A stretch of DNA of 22,612 nucleotides from Larix sibirica (GCA_004151065.3 NWUY0300003078.1:1-22612), one strand, 5' to 3'; shown: positions 7,801-17,102, counted from the first letter of the stretch. Notes: generated by a model from the sequence alone, not told the origin. Translations and numbers: made by a program.

Positions 7801-10800
7801 ATGGAAGCAACCTCGACCTCATCTGGGATTCAGAAAAACTCCAGACGAGTGTCCTCAATGCATCAGATGCAAGAAGACAGGTTAATGTTGTCAAAAGTAA
7901 ATTTTCCAGTTTGGAGAACCTCCAGAACCAAGGCTGCTTCTTTGCAACATCTGGAGACAAAGAGGCCTCTGAAGTCCAACTCTCTCGCAGAGCTGCTCAA
8001 ACTAGATATTGATTATGTTATCCATTCTCCACAAAGATATACTCATTCATTTGAAGATTCAGGGGCTGCTTCACCAGAATCTGAGCTTGAAGTAGAGGTA
8101 ACTAAAATTATTTAAACTTTATGCATAGGGGACATATCATAAGAGCGGCATGCCATTCAAAAACAGGGCTTATCTTAATGCTGTCCATCAATTCAACTCC
8201 AGCGCCACACTTCAAATAACCCTAGAATTAGTCCTTATTAGACTGGGACCAGTGGAAATATACATGAAAACGCCTTCTCTCAGCCAGATAATTTGTAAAC
8301 TTAAAAGACAATTACCTTTAAAGATTCTCAAAACTTGTGAGTAAAGAGCCTCATGCGTTTGTCCATGAACTTGTTTTTTCTTCTTTTCCATAGGTACAAA
8401 TAACTGAATTACGAGGCCAAATCCCAAATAGTTACACAATACAAATTTCCATCATTTCTTAGTTTTTGAACTGGCCGTTGGTAATATTAAATTAGAGACT
8501 CCCCCTGAGAGGACACTAGTAATACTATCCAATGAGTCCTGCTTTTGCCCTTATGATGGGCACTATATAGTATATACTACCTTCAAAAGCAGCAAGATAG
8601 ACTCCAAGTTACAGGAAGGCCTTGCAAAGGTGCTTCAAACTGATAGACTTCAAACAATCCATCAAAGTTTCTAAAAAGTACCAGCAAGAAGACTTCATAG
8701 CAGCTTCGTTTAAATACTACATCAGACTCCTCTCCATTCTCATGGCCTAGAATCTAGATTAAGTTTTTTGGCCAAGTTGAAGTCTCTCTAGGGTGTCACC
8801 AAAGATGTTCTCTGCGTACCTGCACGTTTCTCCCGTCTCATCCAACACAATAAACTTGAGTTTGCTTGTTTCACCCATGATGAATTGCGTCAGTGTAGGA
8901 AACTGCCTTTCCAACTTCTTCATTCTACATGCCAGTGACTGTCTCTGTTCAACCTCAGCTCCCTACGCTCCCCAACTTCGCTGCTTGTTTATTTACTTTG
9001 CATGTTTATTCCTTTAAGAAGATTTACATCTCATTCTAAACACATTCAATTTTTTTGTAAATGGAAATATTAAACCCAACCAGAATATCATTCATGCCAA
9101 ATGGATTTTAAATACCGATGTGAAATTGTTATGCTTTGCATAGATAGTTCCTGGATCCTTGATCCACTTTGTCTTATACCTTCCTGATGATATCCGCCAC
9201 TACTTTCCTTCCTCCATTCCTCTTCCCGTGTTATCAACATCTCAAGATCCTCCCAGAAATCTTACAAAATATTGACGGCCCACTCTCGTTCCTTTTGTTT
9301 GTCTTCCAGTCTATCGGCGATTTTCCCTTCGCTTCCTTCCACAGCTACTGCCCTTAATCCAAATCTTTCCTCTCTCCGTCCTTTTCCTATTTAATCTGAA
9401 AACTATCACTGTAAAATGAACAAAACGAAGCTAAAACAGGCAAGGCTGGTTTAAAACTACTTGAAGGTTTAAAAGATCTCATCTACTGTTCCCACCATTA
9501 ATGAGCTTGACGCCAGTTCCCCATCTCGCCCCACTGCCTCACCATCTCTTCTTCCCCTAATCCATTTTTTTATCCCGCTTTTGTGGAAAATCTCCCTTAT
9601 ATCTAATCTTCTCGTTTAATGAGCTTGACGCCATTTTCCCATCTCGCCCCACTGCTTCACCATCTCTTCTTGCCCTAGTCCATCTTTTATCCCGCTTTTG
9701 TGGAAAATCTCCCTTGTGTCTAATATACTCGTCAAAATACCATTTCTACCCTTTCCCTCCACCATTGATTCCAGTTAGCCGCTCCTGTCTCTTTACCCGC
9801 AGGAATCATTATTACGATATATGTGAATTATGGATTGCTTCTGATAGTTTCTATCTGTTGATGTCATATCCTTTTTCTATGCCCAATTATCAACATCCAC
9901 ATTCTCTCTAAAATTCGAATTCGGTGTTTCTGTTCTTTATTCAATATAGGATGAAAATAAATTCGCCCATTTCTATTCTTCCACATTTGGGAGCTCGATA
10001 GCCGAAGTGGCAAGCTTTTAGTTGCCCTATTTCTGGATCTTTTTGTATGCATAAACCGAATCTCATCAGAAGGGGTTTCGATTTGCCTTCAGAGTTCTCA
10101 TAGCATATCTTGATCTGATCCTTAGCAATAAGAGCTAGGGCTAGGGCATTGATCAACTACCATCCCGTGATAACTCATCCTTCTCCTTTCATATATCAGG
10201 ATCATCCTCATATCCTCTTTCCATCTATATTTCATTCATGGTCGCCTTAATACTAATCCATGGCTGCTCTACCGAAGTTGCCTTTTAAGAAAACCTTCTA
10301 TTCCTTTCCCGCCAGACATTCCAGCAAATCAAATTAGTTGGACCACTACCCCATGGCAGTCTTCAGAAATTTTAACGACTTATCTGTCTTGGACCAATCC
10401 CCATTTTATCTATTTTAATTTTTATCTGCTAACTTTCTCCGTAAACTCAACTTTGTGGTTCAAGATCCAATTAGCCCATCCCGGAACTTTTGAGCCAACT
10501 GGCAGTTTTTTGAAAGATATTATTTGAACTCTACTTGCTGACAGTTTGTGCATCTGATTGGACCTTCAAATCTCCTTTTACTATAAGCTTCCTGAGTGAT
10601 CAAATTCGAAATGGTTAATCCTGTAAATGCTTTAGAAGCATGTCATCCATGCATCCATGTTTATTTCCATAAACTTGAATGTTTTTTAAGATTTAAAGCC
10701 TATGTGGCTGCAATTTTGTATAGCTATAGCTCAAAGTGCAAATCTCTTCAGTACATAAGGTCTACCCAGGCTAATATTTTTTCTTGATCCCAATTGCAGT

Positions 10801-13800
10801 CAATGAACCATCAAACTGTGGTATCCAAAAACCATCATAGAATGTAAACCATACAAATGTAACATTCATCATCATTCGTAACTTGTAGTCTATAATAGAA
10901 TAGTATCTGATGTTTAATGAAAACAGTAGACTTCTCGACACCAGTTAATTCGCAAAATCAAAAGAAATGTTAAACCTAGAACGCATTGAATCCATGAACT
11001 ACCCTTCAAAATTGATGGCAAATAAGGTTACCATCCAGGACCTTCGATCCGGATAGAACTAGAAAATCACTTTCAGTTTAACATACGTGAATTTCTGTGG
11101 AAACAGCTTCCCCCATGTAACTGTCCCATTTCCCAGCATTTCGTGAATCAAACACAATGCCCCCAACCAAACACGCTAGAATATGCTTCAAAAACTTGAC
11201 GGTTGTGCATCTGTAACATTTGTGTTACTGTTAAGTGCTGTACTTAATACCTAAAAGTTCAAAAGAGTGCAGAAATCCAGCCATGTTTTTAATTTATTGG
11301 GCAGTTTTTTTGTTCTCCCCCTAATCTTTCTTGTATGAGTAAGATACTGCATGAATTTTGACCCAAGATAATCTTGTTGAAGAAGCTTTAAAGATAATGA
11401 TGTTTTTGTTATGTTCTTTGTTGGATACAGAATGGCATTTGGGAGAAGAGCATGAGATGTAACACTCAATCGAGAGCAGGCTTTGGAAATCTGTATAAAG
11501 TTGTACATGAGGATGAGAAGGAAGGTCTTGAGGATACTGAATTAGAGAATGACTACACAATACCTAAGGCTTCAGCACAAAGCAGGTATACTTTACGCAA
11601 TATCAATCACAATCCTGCTTTTAATTTTAAACAAATAGATTTCAGAGTAGCTTATTTTATGAAGTAATGCAGGGATGCAAATTACAGCTGCAAAAAAAAA
11701 ACTGCTAAACAAATTGGCTACTCTTTTGTAATGCAGCTTTCCAATACCAATAACCTCACCGATGGCAGAAAGTGAAGAGGATGTAAGCCAAAGCTTTCTG
11801 GTTCATTCATCTGGTAAATCCACTCCTCGAAGAAGGCCTCCAAAGGATTTTGTATGCCCCATAACAGGTCAGCTTTTCACAGACCCGGTCACCTTGGAGA
11901 CAGGCCAAACATATGAGCGCCGAGCAATTCAGGAATGGCTAGACAGAGGAAACACAACATGTCCAATCACTAGACAGACTCTTGGAAGCACTTCACTCCC
12001 AAATACAAACATCTTATTGAAAAGGATCATTGGTACCTGGAAAGAACAGAATCCTGAATTAGCCATGGAATTCAGTTTCTTTGAAACACCGATACTTCAT
12101 ACTTCAAACTCTCTTGATGCAAATTCTTCAAAGGGTCTTTGCTTGCAGGGATTAAATTCAAATCTGACTTTAAACCCTGATATTAATGGTACCGGGGTAA
12201 AATATGATAGAATATTTATAAGCAGAGCGACCTCAATTTCTTCTCCAACCAGTATAATCAGTCAAAATATTCTTGAAACAATGATGAGCGACCTAATACC
12301 ATCAGTTTCAATCCTTTCTACTTCCAAGGACTTGCAGGATTGTGAATCAACTGTTTTGACCATTGCAAGAGTATGGCAAGCCTGTAAAGGAGAGACAACC
12401 ATTCAATCGCTCCTAGTGAGACCAGCAATAATAAATAGATTTGTCGAACTACTCTCTAATTCTCTTGATATGCAGATACTAAAAGCAACTGTGTACATTC
12501 TTTCAGAGCTTGTATCTGCAAATGATAATGTGGCCCAAATTCTTACCAAGGAAGACTCAGATTTTGAGTGTCTGGTTGCTCTTTTAAAGAAAGGAGTTGT
12601 TGAGGCTGCTGCTCTTATGTATCAGTTGAAACCATCTTCCTTACAGCTTTCACTTCATGACCTTTTTCCATCACTAGTCCATATAATTATCACAAATATT
12701 GAAAAGAAGGAGACACATTTTCAGATGTGCTTTCGACCAAAGAAGGCTGCCATAATGCTGCTGGAAAGGATACTTGGAGGTGAAGATGACAGCAGAAGAT
12801 TATTGAATGCTCTCACTGTTATTTCTATGAACGGGCTTCCTGCTCTCATCAAGAGCTCGAAAAGTAAAAACATTAAAGTGAGGTTTTCTGCAGTTTCTGT
12901 CCTTCTTTACTGTATTCAAGCAAATGGGAAGTGCAGAAGCTTGATTGCTCACAGAGTTGGGTTGGTGCCAATTTTGGAACTTTTTCACACTGGCAATGAC
13001 AGGGAAAGAAGCACCATCATTGCTTTTATTTCGGAGCTTGTTCGCTTGAATAGGTGAAGTTCTTAGACCCAGGAACTCTTTTAACTCAATCACTTAGTCC
13101 TTCAATGCTCTTACAGATTAGTCCAGTTTGAGGCTTGCGTTATTTAGTCTTTTAGAAAATTACATTCTTCTCTTCTAGGTTCTCTTAAGTGGGAATTCTT
13201 GTGTCATTGTCTTCAAGGTTCTTTTACCCAGGAACTTCTGGATTCATGGCCTTTATGAATCTCCATTCACATTACTCTACTTTTCTTTTCAAAGCTTTCT
13301 TAGTCTGTAAAGTACTGTGGCTGAACAATGAAAAGTCCCTTTCACAATTTGCTTATAACTCAACTTTATGTTTCCTTCAATAACCTGTTAATCCAGAGAA
13401 AAGTCCCTTTTACAATTTGCTTATATCCAACTTTATGTTTCCTTCAATAACCAGTTACTCCAGTGATGTAGATATATTATGTTAATTGTCCATTAACATA
13501 ATATATCCAGGGACTCTTGCAGTTCAAGTATTTGTTTTATTGTTCAGTTAATGGAATTCTGTTCCCACTACTCCCTTGCCCTCCTTTTCTGGATTTTAAG
13601 GTTTTATTGACAAGTGACACTATATGCACCTTATTGATCATCCCTCTTTGTATTCAGGGCTCTCCTTACCAGAAGTCGTAATTTTCTCTGATTAACAATT
13701 TAGAGTGCTTCATTTTAATTTCCAAACCAGTACACTAGCTGGAACGCTTCTCACTGGCTAAGCTAACTTTGCAACTATGGTGCCTCACTCTACATCCTGT

Positions 13801-16800
13801 TCACCATACCTTTTAGCTTATGTATTTCTTTAGGTCTTCTAATGCACAATCTGAGGTTTTAGTGTTAGAACATCAACCTAGAATAGAGATGCCTAATGGA
13901 TTCCCCCATCTTGTTCCTAATCATGATATATTTATCAGCTCAGTTGAATTTTTTTGTTCAGCGCTGGAGATTATGATATTTATTCTAAGCATGGGCATAA
14001 GTATGTTAATGTATCTTTTGAGTGTGATGGACTTTTTAAGAGAACAATTCAACAATAGGCATTATCTCTTAGATGCCAGAGAAAACCTTAAACACTAAGA
14101 AAAACATCTTAAGATGATGACTTGTTGGTTTCAGGCGGACTTTCCACACTCAGGTTCTTCAAATCATAAAGGATGAGGGGGAATTCAGTACAATGCATAT
14201 GCTTCTTGCATATCTTCAGATGGCCCCACTGGAGCAATGTCCGGTTGTTGCAAGTCTTCTTCTTCAACTCGATCTTCTGGTCAAAATTCCTCCATCTTAT
14301 ATTTTAATTCCTTAGCCTAGTGTTTAAGCTTGTAAGTATTGTTTCCCTGATCTAAGAATTGGGAGCTGACAACTAACATAATTCTATTTTACAGGCAGAA
14401 CCTCGCAAGATGAGCATGTATCGTGAAGAAGCTATAGAGACACTGGTTGAAGGCCTAAAAGCTAAAGAGATTCTTATTTCTCAGATAAATTCAGCAAAAA
14501 CTATAGTTGCTCTTTCAGGCCGATTCTCCTTATCTGGCAAGCCTCTTACTGAGGCCTGGTTACTAAGAACTGCAGGCTTCAACAAACATTATAACACTTT
14601 GATGAAATCTGAGAAACTGCTAAATTTGGAGGGCGAATCACCAGAATTTCTGGTAAGATTTCCCTAATTTAGAAATTCATTGTAAAGGCAATACCTTTGG
14701 TTTCTGTTGTTTCTGACCTCTTGTTCAATTTCTCAGTTTCGTCTGCTAAATGTTATACAGGATGAAGAGGAAGCAGCTAAAGATTGGGATAGAAGAGTGG
14801 TATTTGTTCTTGTGAACTTTGAATTTGGTTCAGTCTTTGAAGCTTTAGGAGAATGCCTAAAACACAATTCTGTGGAGCTAGCAAGACCTTGCCTTGTTGC
14901 AGCAACATGGCTCACACATATGCTGAAGGTCTTACCAGATACAGGTGTTCGGAATGTAGCTCGTCAATGCTTGTTGGAACCATTTGTTACGGTCTTGCAA
15001 TCATCCAGGATTTTGGAAGACAGAATCCTTGCAACACTTGCTTTGACTAGCTTTATTAATGATTCAGGTAATCTTAGCTTTTTCTAAAAATTTCTAATTC
15101 TTATTAGACTTACCGGGTCATTTCTGGTTGGAAGACAGTTTATTGATTTACACTCTTTGCTCATTCCAAAGCACAGAGGGATTAAAAGATTTAGGTGCAT
15201 ATGTAAAGGGAATATGTGAACCTTTAAGGCAACTAAGGAAATTCTCCTCATCAGCAGCTGATATACTTAGATCTCTTCTTACCCTTCCATTTGTGAACAT
15301 TGTAAGTCCCATTCCCCATTATGAGCTATCAAAATTGTGACAGACACTTCTTTTTACTAACAATGGCATAAATCCTTTGGCTACCAGTCCATGCTTTGCA
15401 GTTTTGCAGGATTAGCTCAAGTAGATTGCAGCGTGAATGGAGAGGTTTGCTCACTTGCTCATTTTGGAGATCGAATTTTTAGCGGCCACTCCGATGGCAC
15501 ATTGAAGGTATCCTTTCCTAGCTCCTTTTCAAATTTTTTGCTTTGCCCCAGGGGTTTCTCACTCAAGTTTCATTTGAGTGTTAAGGTGTGGGATGGAAGA
15601 AAAATGCTTCTACATCTGATTCAAGAAGTTCAAGAGCATGCCAAGCCAATTATTTCAGTATCTGTTTCACAACCAGGAGAAATTTTATACACCGGATCCC
15701 TGGACAAGACTGTCAGGGTGCGTTTCCATATGCTTTAGCACCAACAAATGTGCAAATCCTTTGAAAGTTCCTCATTATTTTTCCAATACAAAGTTTTGCT
15801 GCTGGCTGATTTCCTTTTTGTTTTGATGTTATTTTTTGACTGGGGTTTACATGGCTATTTATTCTATTATGCAGGCTTGGACAATAGGACGAGAGGAAAT
15901 TCATTGTATACAGGTCCATGACATGAAAGACCCAATACAAGCCCTTTATTTTAATAATGGCATGGCCTGCTCTATCACTCAAGGGACTGGAGTTAAGGTG
16001 AGTTTTTGTAATATTGTGATTTCAAAAAGGGTTATGATCTTCATGTAATGCAGATGACATATGTACTTGGGTATTGTCAATCTCATGCTACGAGTTGCAG
16101 ATTTATAATTGGAACAGAAGCTCGAAGTTGGCTGTTCCTAACAAGAATGTTAAGTGCCTTGCCATGGCAGAAGGGAAAGTTTATTGTGGCTGCACAGATT
16201 ATAGTATTCAGGTATGAATGTGCTTTCAGGATGGACCACCATTTCACTTCTTTCCCATTGCTTATAGAAAAGAATGAAATATAACCACACTCGAAAGGTT
16301 GCTTCTTTACATGTACAATTCATGCAGAATTTAATCAATCTCATTTCATAAGTAAGAGTAATACTTTCATGTTTGAATTACATTGCCACCAAGAACCATT
16401 ATTTTGCAGTCAAAGACATAAACGTAACTCATTTGAATTTACAAGTGCAGGAGATAGATTTGAATTGTGGTACAGTACGCACCCTTGATTCAGGAGTGAG
16501 AAAGTTACTTGGCAAAAATTCCATCTATGCGCTTCAAATCCATGACAATCATCTCTATGCCGGTGGCTCGGTAGTGGATGGTGTGGCTGCCAAGGTAAGA
16601 AGGTTAACTGAAAATGTTACTTCTAATAAGTTTTAACATGTGATTTGGATTCTTTTTGAGACATCCATTATGACTAGTTGGAGTGCACACAGTTGATGAG
16701 CATTTGTTGTTAATGTGGCGGCAAAGGTTTGGAATCTTTCTACGAACACTCTTGTGGGTTCTCTATCAACGACAGCAGAGATCAGGTCTATTGCAGTAAC

Positions 16801-17102
16801 CAATGATTTCATATTTCTGGGGTCCAAATCAGGCATTATTGAGGTGTGGTCGAGAGAGAGATTGGAAAGAATAGGATCACTAAATGCGGGAGGAGGCGGT
16901 GGTGGTGGAAATAAAAGAGTTATCTGCTTGGCAGTGGATAAGGATGGGGATGGGGAAGTTTTATTCAGTGGATCTCAGGATGGGAGGATTCAGGTAATCA
17001 GGGGAAGTTATCTTATCTAATGACATTAAATAATATCATTCATCTCTACTCACATGTAAAACTTTATTGTGCTTATTGTTGCAGGCTTGGTCATTAACTT
17101 GA
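4539..17102 (+). CDS. LIN: E3 ubiquitin ligase LIN/CERBERUS type (U-box, ARM-like, WD40), 17 exons
   Basis: Predicted to transfer ubiquitin to substrates through its U-box, with WD40 repeats and ARM-like helices for binding. In legumes, LIN (Medicago) and CERBERUS (Lotus) are needed for rhizobial infection threads and support mycorrhizal colonisation. Exons: 4539-4896, 5237-5840, 7535-7601, 7702-8097, 11431-11585, 11737-13053, 14135-14279, 14395-14652, 14761-15067, 15177-15301, 15388-15507, 15586-15717, 15875-15997, 16101-16211, 16451-16594, 16727-16993, 17085-17102. All use GT-AG sites, phases agree, and the join is open for about 1,548 residues, close to the roughly 1,490 of legume LIN. Layout: N-terminal conserved domain (about 1-310), variable linker (about 311-560), U-box (about 563-635), helical ARM-like region (about 690-1240), WD40 (about 1250-1548). 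No lesion was seen. Exon 3 and the edges of exons 2 and 4 are least certain. Family membership is firm; strict orthology and role are inferred. Confidence 0.9.
5237..5840 (+). CDS. LIN: LIN-like exon 2 (N-terminal domain, conserved core)
   Basis: Begins at CTGCAG/GTATTCC and restores Gly-Ile-Pro-Asn-Ser-Tyr-Leu-Ser-Ala-Trp-Ala-His. It carries the family-typical stretches FSRIDFAPELWESLFLPH, IVGWYTEERH, LPEST, NTRLYVRYYKDW, MPIAEPPMTP and KFGPVPPRSAGFS. The chosen donor is CCAAT/GTAATG at 5841 (phase 2). An alternative donor, ATCT/GTATGT at 5800 (phase 0), pairs in frame with an earlier acceptor for exon 3. Confidence 0.85.
6374..6404. repeat. 31-bp direct repeat, left copy
   Basis: TTTAGGCAAAGTCATACTTC and the following 11 bases recur exactly at 7021-7051. 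The second copy begins at the last base of the foldback element's right arm. Confidence 0.9.
6712..7021. mobile_element. 310-bp foldback / MITE-like element
   Basis: The ends are a perfect 23-bp inverted repeat: ACCAGCATAGATCCATCTTA plus ACT at 6712-6734, and its reverse complement at 6999-7021. Inside are two related modules of about 130-150 bp (about 6725-6850 and 6852-7010). Each is itself a hairpin built on GGGATCAAATNCNTTGAGGT paired with a later inverted copy. No transposase is present and no clear target-site duplication was seen. A non-autonomous DNA element with an internal duplication is the best reading. Confidence 0.75.
7021..7051. repeat. 31-bp direct repeat, right copy
   Basis: Exact copy of 6374-6404. 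Together the two copies bracket a 616-bp segment that contains the foldback element at its right end. Confidence 0.9.
7535..7601 (+). CDS. LIN: LIN-like exon 3 (linker)
   Basis: Begins after ATACTCAG and joins exon 2 with a Met codon split by the intron, followed by Tyr-Ala-Ser-Lys-Ser-Ser-Arg and an acidic stretch. It ends AGT/GTAAGA in phase 0. The sequence is hydrophilic, as expected for the variable linker between the N-terminal domain and the U-box. A longer version starting at 7491 (after CCTTCAG) is also open, but it adds a hydrophobic run and needs the exon 2 donor at 5800. Confidence 0.6.
7702..8097 (+). CDS. LIN: LIN-like exon 4 (linker)
   Basis: Starts at a tandem acceptor (GCAGCAG), so the first Gln codon may be included or skipped. 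It encodes Gly-Leu-Trp-Glu-Glu-Glu-Asp and a Ser-, Lys- and Glu-rich linker of about 132 residues, and ends GAG/GTAACT in phase 0. The low-complexity, polar character agrees with the poorly conserved linker of LIN proteins. Confidence 0.75.
8759..8962 (-). pseudogene. Antisense coding-like fragment, unknown family
   Basis: On the minus strand this frame is open for 67 codons between an upstream TAG (8963-8965) and a TAA (8759-8761). It contains MKKLERQFPTLTQFIMGETS and then KLKFIVLDETGETCRYAENI. Composition looks protein-like (amphipathic, Leu/Glu/Lys-rich), but I do not recognise the family. It may be a decayed transposon or host gene fragment, or chance. Confidence 0.3.
9140..9400 (-). pseudogene. 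Antisense coding-like fragment with one stop, unknown family
   Basis: A minus-strand frame runs about 80 codons with a single in-frame TAA. It includes IADRLEDKQKEREWAVNIL before the stop and EDLEMLITREEEWRKESSGG after it. The charged helical character suggests coiled coil. It lies upstream, in the same orientation, of the fragment at 8759-8962, and the two could derive from one inserted gene. Family not recognised. Confidence 0.3.
9500..9735. repeat. 118-bp tandem duplication in intron 4
   Basis: Two adjacent copies start at about 9500 and 9618, each beginning AATGAGCTTGACGCCA and running through CATCTCGCCCCACTGC and ATCCCGCTTTTGTGGAAAAT. They differ by scattered substitutions and by a T-run of seven in the first copy against four in the second. 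Confidence 0.85.
10228..10400 (-). mobile_element. LINE ORF2 C-terminal fragment, antisense
   Basis: On the minus strand the frame reads LPWGSGPTNLICWNVWRERN, then RRFS, a stop, and KATSVEQPWISIKATMNEI. The W-x-x-W-x-E-R-N-R-R-F pattern followed by a short helical tail is the usual C-terminal end of plant non-LTR retrotransposon polyproteins. Just upstream, DWSKTDKSLKFLKTAMG continues it in another frame, so at least one frameshift and one stop are present. No endonuclease or reverse transcriptase core was found next to it. Confidence 0.65.
11431..11585 (+). CDS. LIN: LIN-like exon 5 (linker)
   Basis: Starts after GGATACAG in phase 0 with Asn-Gly-Ile-Trp-Glu-Lys and continues with a charged linker of 51 codons. 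It ends AGCAG/GTATAC with two bases carried to the next exon. Conservation to the family is weak here, and the call rests on splice signals, phase and an open frame. Confidence 0.7.
11737..13053 (+). CDS. LIN: LIN-like exon 6 (U-box and start of ARM-like region)
   Basis: The largest exon, residues about 527-966. The U-box spans about 563-635: DFVCPITGQLFTDPVTLETG, then QTYERRAIQEWL, then TTCPITRQ, then a helical KRIIGTWKEQNPEL end. It keeps the Pro-Ile-Thr turns and the hydrophobic E2-contact positions typical of U-boxes, with no zinc ligands, as expected. Downstream come helical repeats including LKATVYILSELV, FECLVALLKKGVVEAAALMY and LIAHRVGLVPILELFHTGND, which match the family. It ends AATAG/GTGAAG. 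Confidence 0.95.
13331..13465. repeat. 68-bp tandem duplication in intron 6
   Basis: Copies start at 13331 and 13399 with AAAAGTCCCTTT and share ACAATTTGCTTATA, CAACTTTATGTTTCCTTCAA and TAACC. A few substitutions and a small indel separate them. Confidence 0.85.
13471..13507. repeat. Perfect 16-bp inverted repeat, 5-nt loop
   Basis: GATATATTATGTTAAT at 13471-13486 is exactly inverted at 13492-13507, with loop TGTCC. In the pre-mRNA it would form a stable stem-loop. It could equally be the collapsed end of a small inverted-repeat element. Confidence 0.9.
14135..14279 (+). CDS. LIN: LIN-like exon 7 (ARM-like region)
   Basis: Begins after TTTCAG, completes a split Arg codon, and encodes family-typical IKDEGEFSTMHMLLAYLQMA and VVASLLLQLDLL. 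It ends CTG/GTCAAA in phase 0. Confidence 0.9.
14395..14652 (+). CDS. LIN: LIN-like exon 8 (ARM-like region)
   Basis: Starts GCAGAACCTCGC after TTTACAG. Encodes EPRKMSMYREEAIETLVEGL and KPLTEAWLLRTAGFNKHYN, both hallmark segments of LIN proteins. Ends CTG/GTAAGA in phase 0, 86 codons exactly. Confidence 0.92.
14761..15067 (+). CDS. LIN: LIN-like exon 9 (ARM-like region)
   Basis: Starts after TTATACAG with an acidic stretch and encodes LVAATWLTHMLKVLPDTGVR, NVARQCLLEP and RILEDRILATLALTSFINDS, strongly conserved in the family. Ends TCAG/GTAATC with one base carried over. Confidence 0.92.
15177..15301 (+). CDS. LIN: LIN-like exon 10 (end of ARM-like region)
   Basis: Acceptor GCACAG/AGGGAT completes a Glu codon and gives EGLKDLGAYVKGICEPLRQL followed by RKFSSSAADILRSLL. 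Ends ATT/GTAAGT in phase 0. Confidence 0.85.
15388..15507 (+). CDS. LIN: LIN-like exon 11 (WD40, first repeat)
   Basis: Starts after CTACCAG with Ser-Met-Leu-Cys and encodes VNGEVCSLAHFGDRIFSGHS followed by DGTLK, the first WD40 blade. 40 codons exactly, ending AAG/GTATCC. Confidence 0.88.
15586..15717 (+). CDS. LIN: LIN-like exon 12 (WD40)
   Basis: Starts GTGTGGGATGGAAGA after TTAAG and completes the first blade with Val-Trp-Asp. Then IQEVQEHAKPIISVSVS and ILYTGSLDKTVR form the second. Ends AGG/GTGCGT in phase 0. The preceding intron is only 78 bases. Confidence 0.88.
15875..15997 (+). CDS. LIN: LIN-like exon 13 (WD40)
   Basis: Starts GCTTGGACAATA after TATGCAG and encodes the end of a blade (Ala-Trp-Thr-Ile) and the following one with GMACSITQGTGVK. 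41 codons, ending AAG/GTGAGT. Confidence 0.88.
16101..16211 (+). CDS. LIN: LIN-like exon 14 (WD40)
   Basis: Starts after GAGTTGCAG with Ile-Tyr-Asn-Trp-Asn and encodes NKNVKCLAMAEGKVYCGCTD ending YSIQ/GTATGA. 37 codons in phase 0. The Cys-Gly-Cys pattern is shared with legume LIN. Confidence 0.88.
16451..16594 (+). CDS. LIN: LIN-like exon 15 (WD40)
   Basis: Starts GAGATAGATTTG after AAGTGCAG. Encodes RKLLGKNSIYALQIHDNHLY and AGGSVVDGVAAK, conserved in LIN. 48 codons, ending AAG/GTAAGA. Confidence 0.88.
16727..16993 (+). CDS. LIN: LIN-like exon 16 (WD40, with poly-Gly loop)
   Basis: Starts GTTTGGAATCTT after GGCAAAG and encodes VGSLSTTAEIRSIAVTNDFI, FLGSKSGIIEVW and LFSGSQDGRIQ. A run of seven Gly at about 16887-16907 lies in a loop between strands, where legume LIN has only a short Ala-Gly-Gly. 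Ends CAG/GTAATC. Confidence 0.9.
17085..17102 (+). CDS. LIN: LIN-like exon 17 (last five codons and stop)
   Basis: After GTTGCAG it encodes Ala-Trp-Ser-Leu-Thr and TGA (17100-17102). This closes the last WD40 blade at the same place as legume LIN, which ends Val-Trp-Ala-Leu-Asp. Confidence 0.88.
   Translation, partial: AWSLT

Larger units (their letters stand above)
8098..11430 (+). other. Intron 4, 3.3 kb, with antisense relics
   Basis: The longest intron of the gene, starting GTAACT and ending ATACAG. On the minus strand it holds two short coding-like relics (8759-8962 and 9140-9400) and a LINE C-terminal fragment (10228-10400). On the + strand it has a 118-bp tandem duplication (9500-9735). 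About 8100-8750 and 10450-11430 show nothing recognisable. Confidence 0.75.
13054..14134 (+). other. Intron 6
   Basis: Starts GTGAAG and ends GGTTTCAG. It contains a 68-bp tandem duplication (13331-13465) followed within a few bases by a perfect hairpin (13471-13507). The remainder is T-rich sequence without coding content. Confidence 0.75.

Noticed and set aside
12800-13093. 97-codon minus-strand frame opposite the end of exon 6
   Set aside because: Antisense shadow of a well-supported coding exon.
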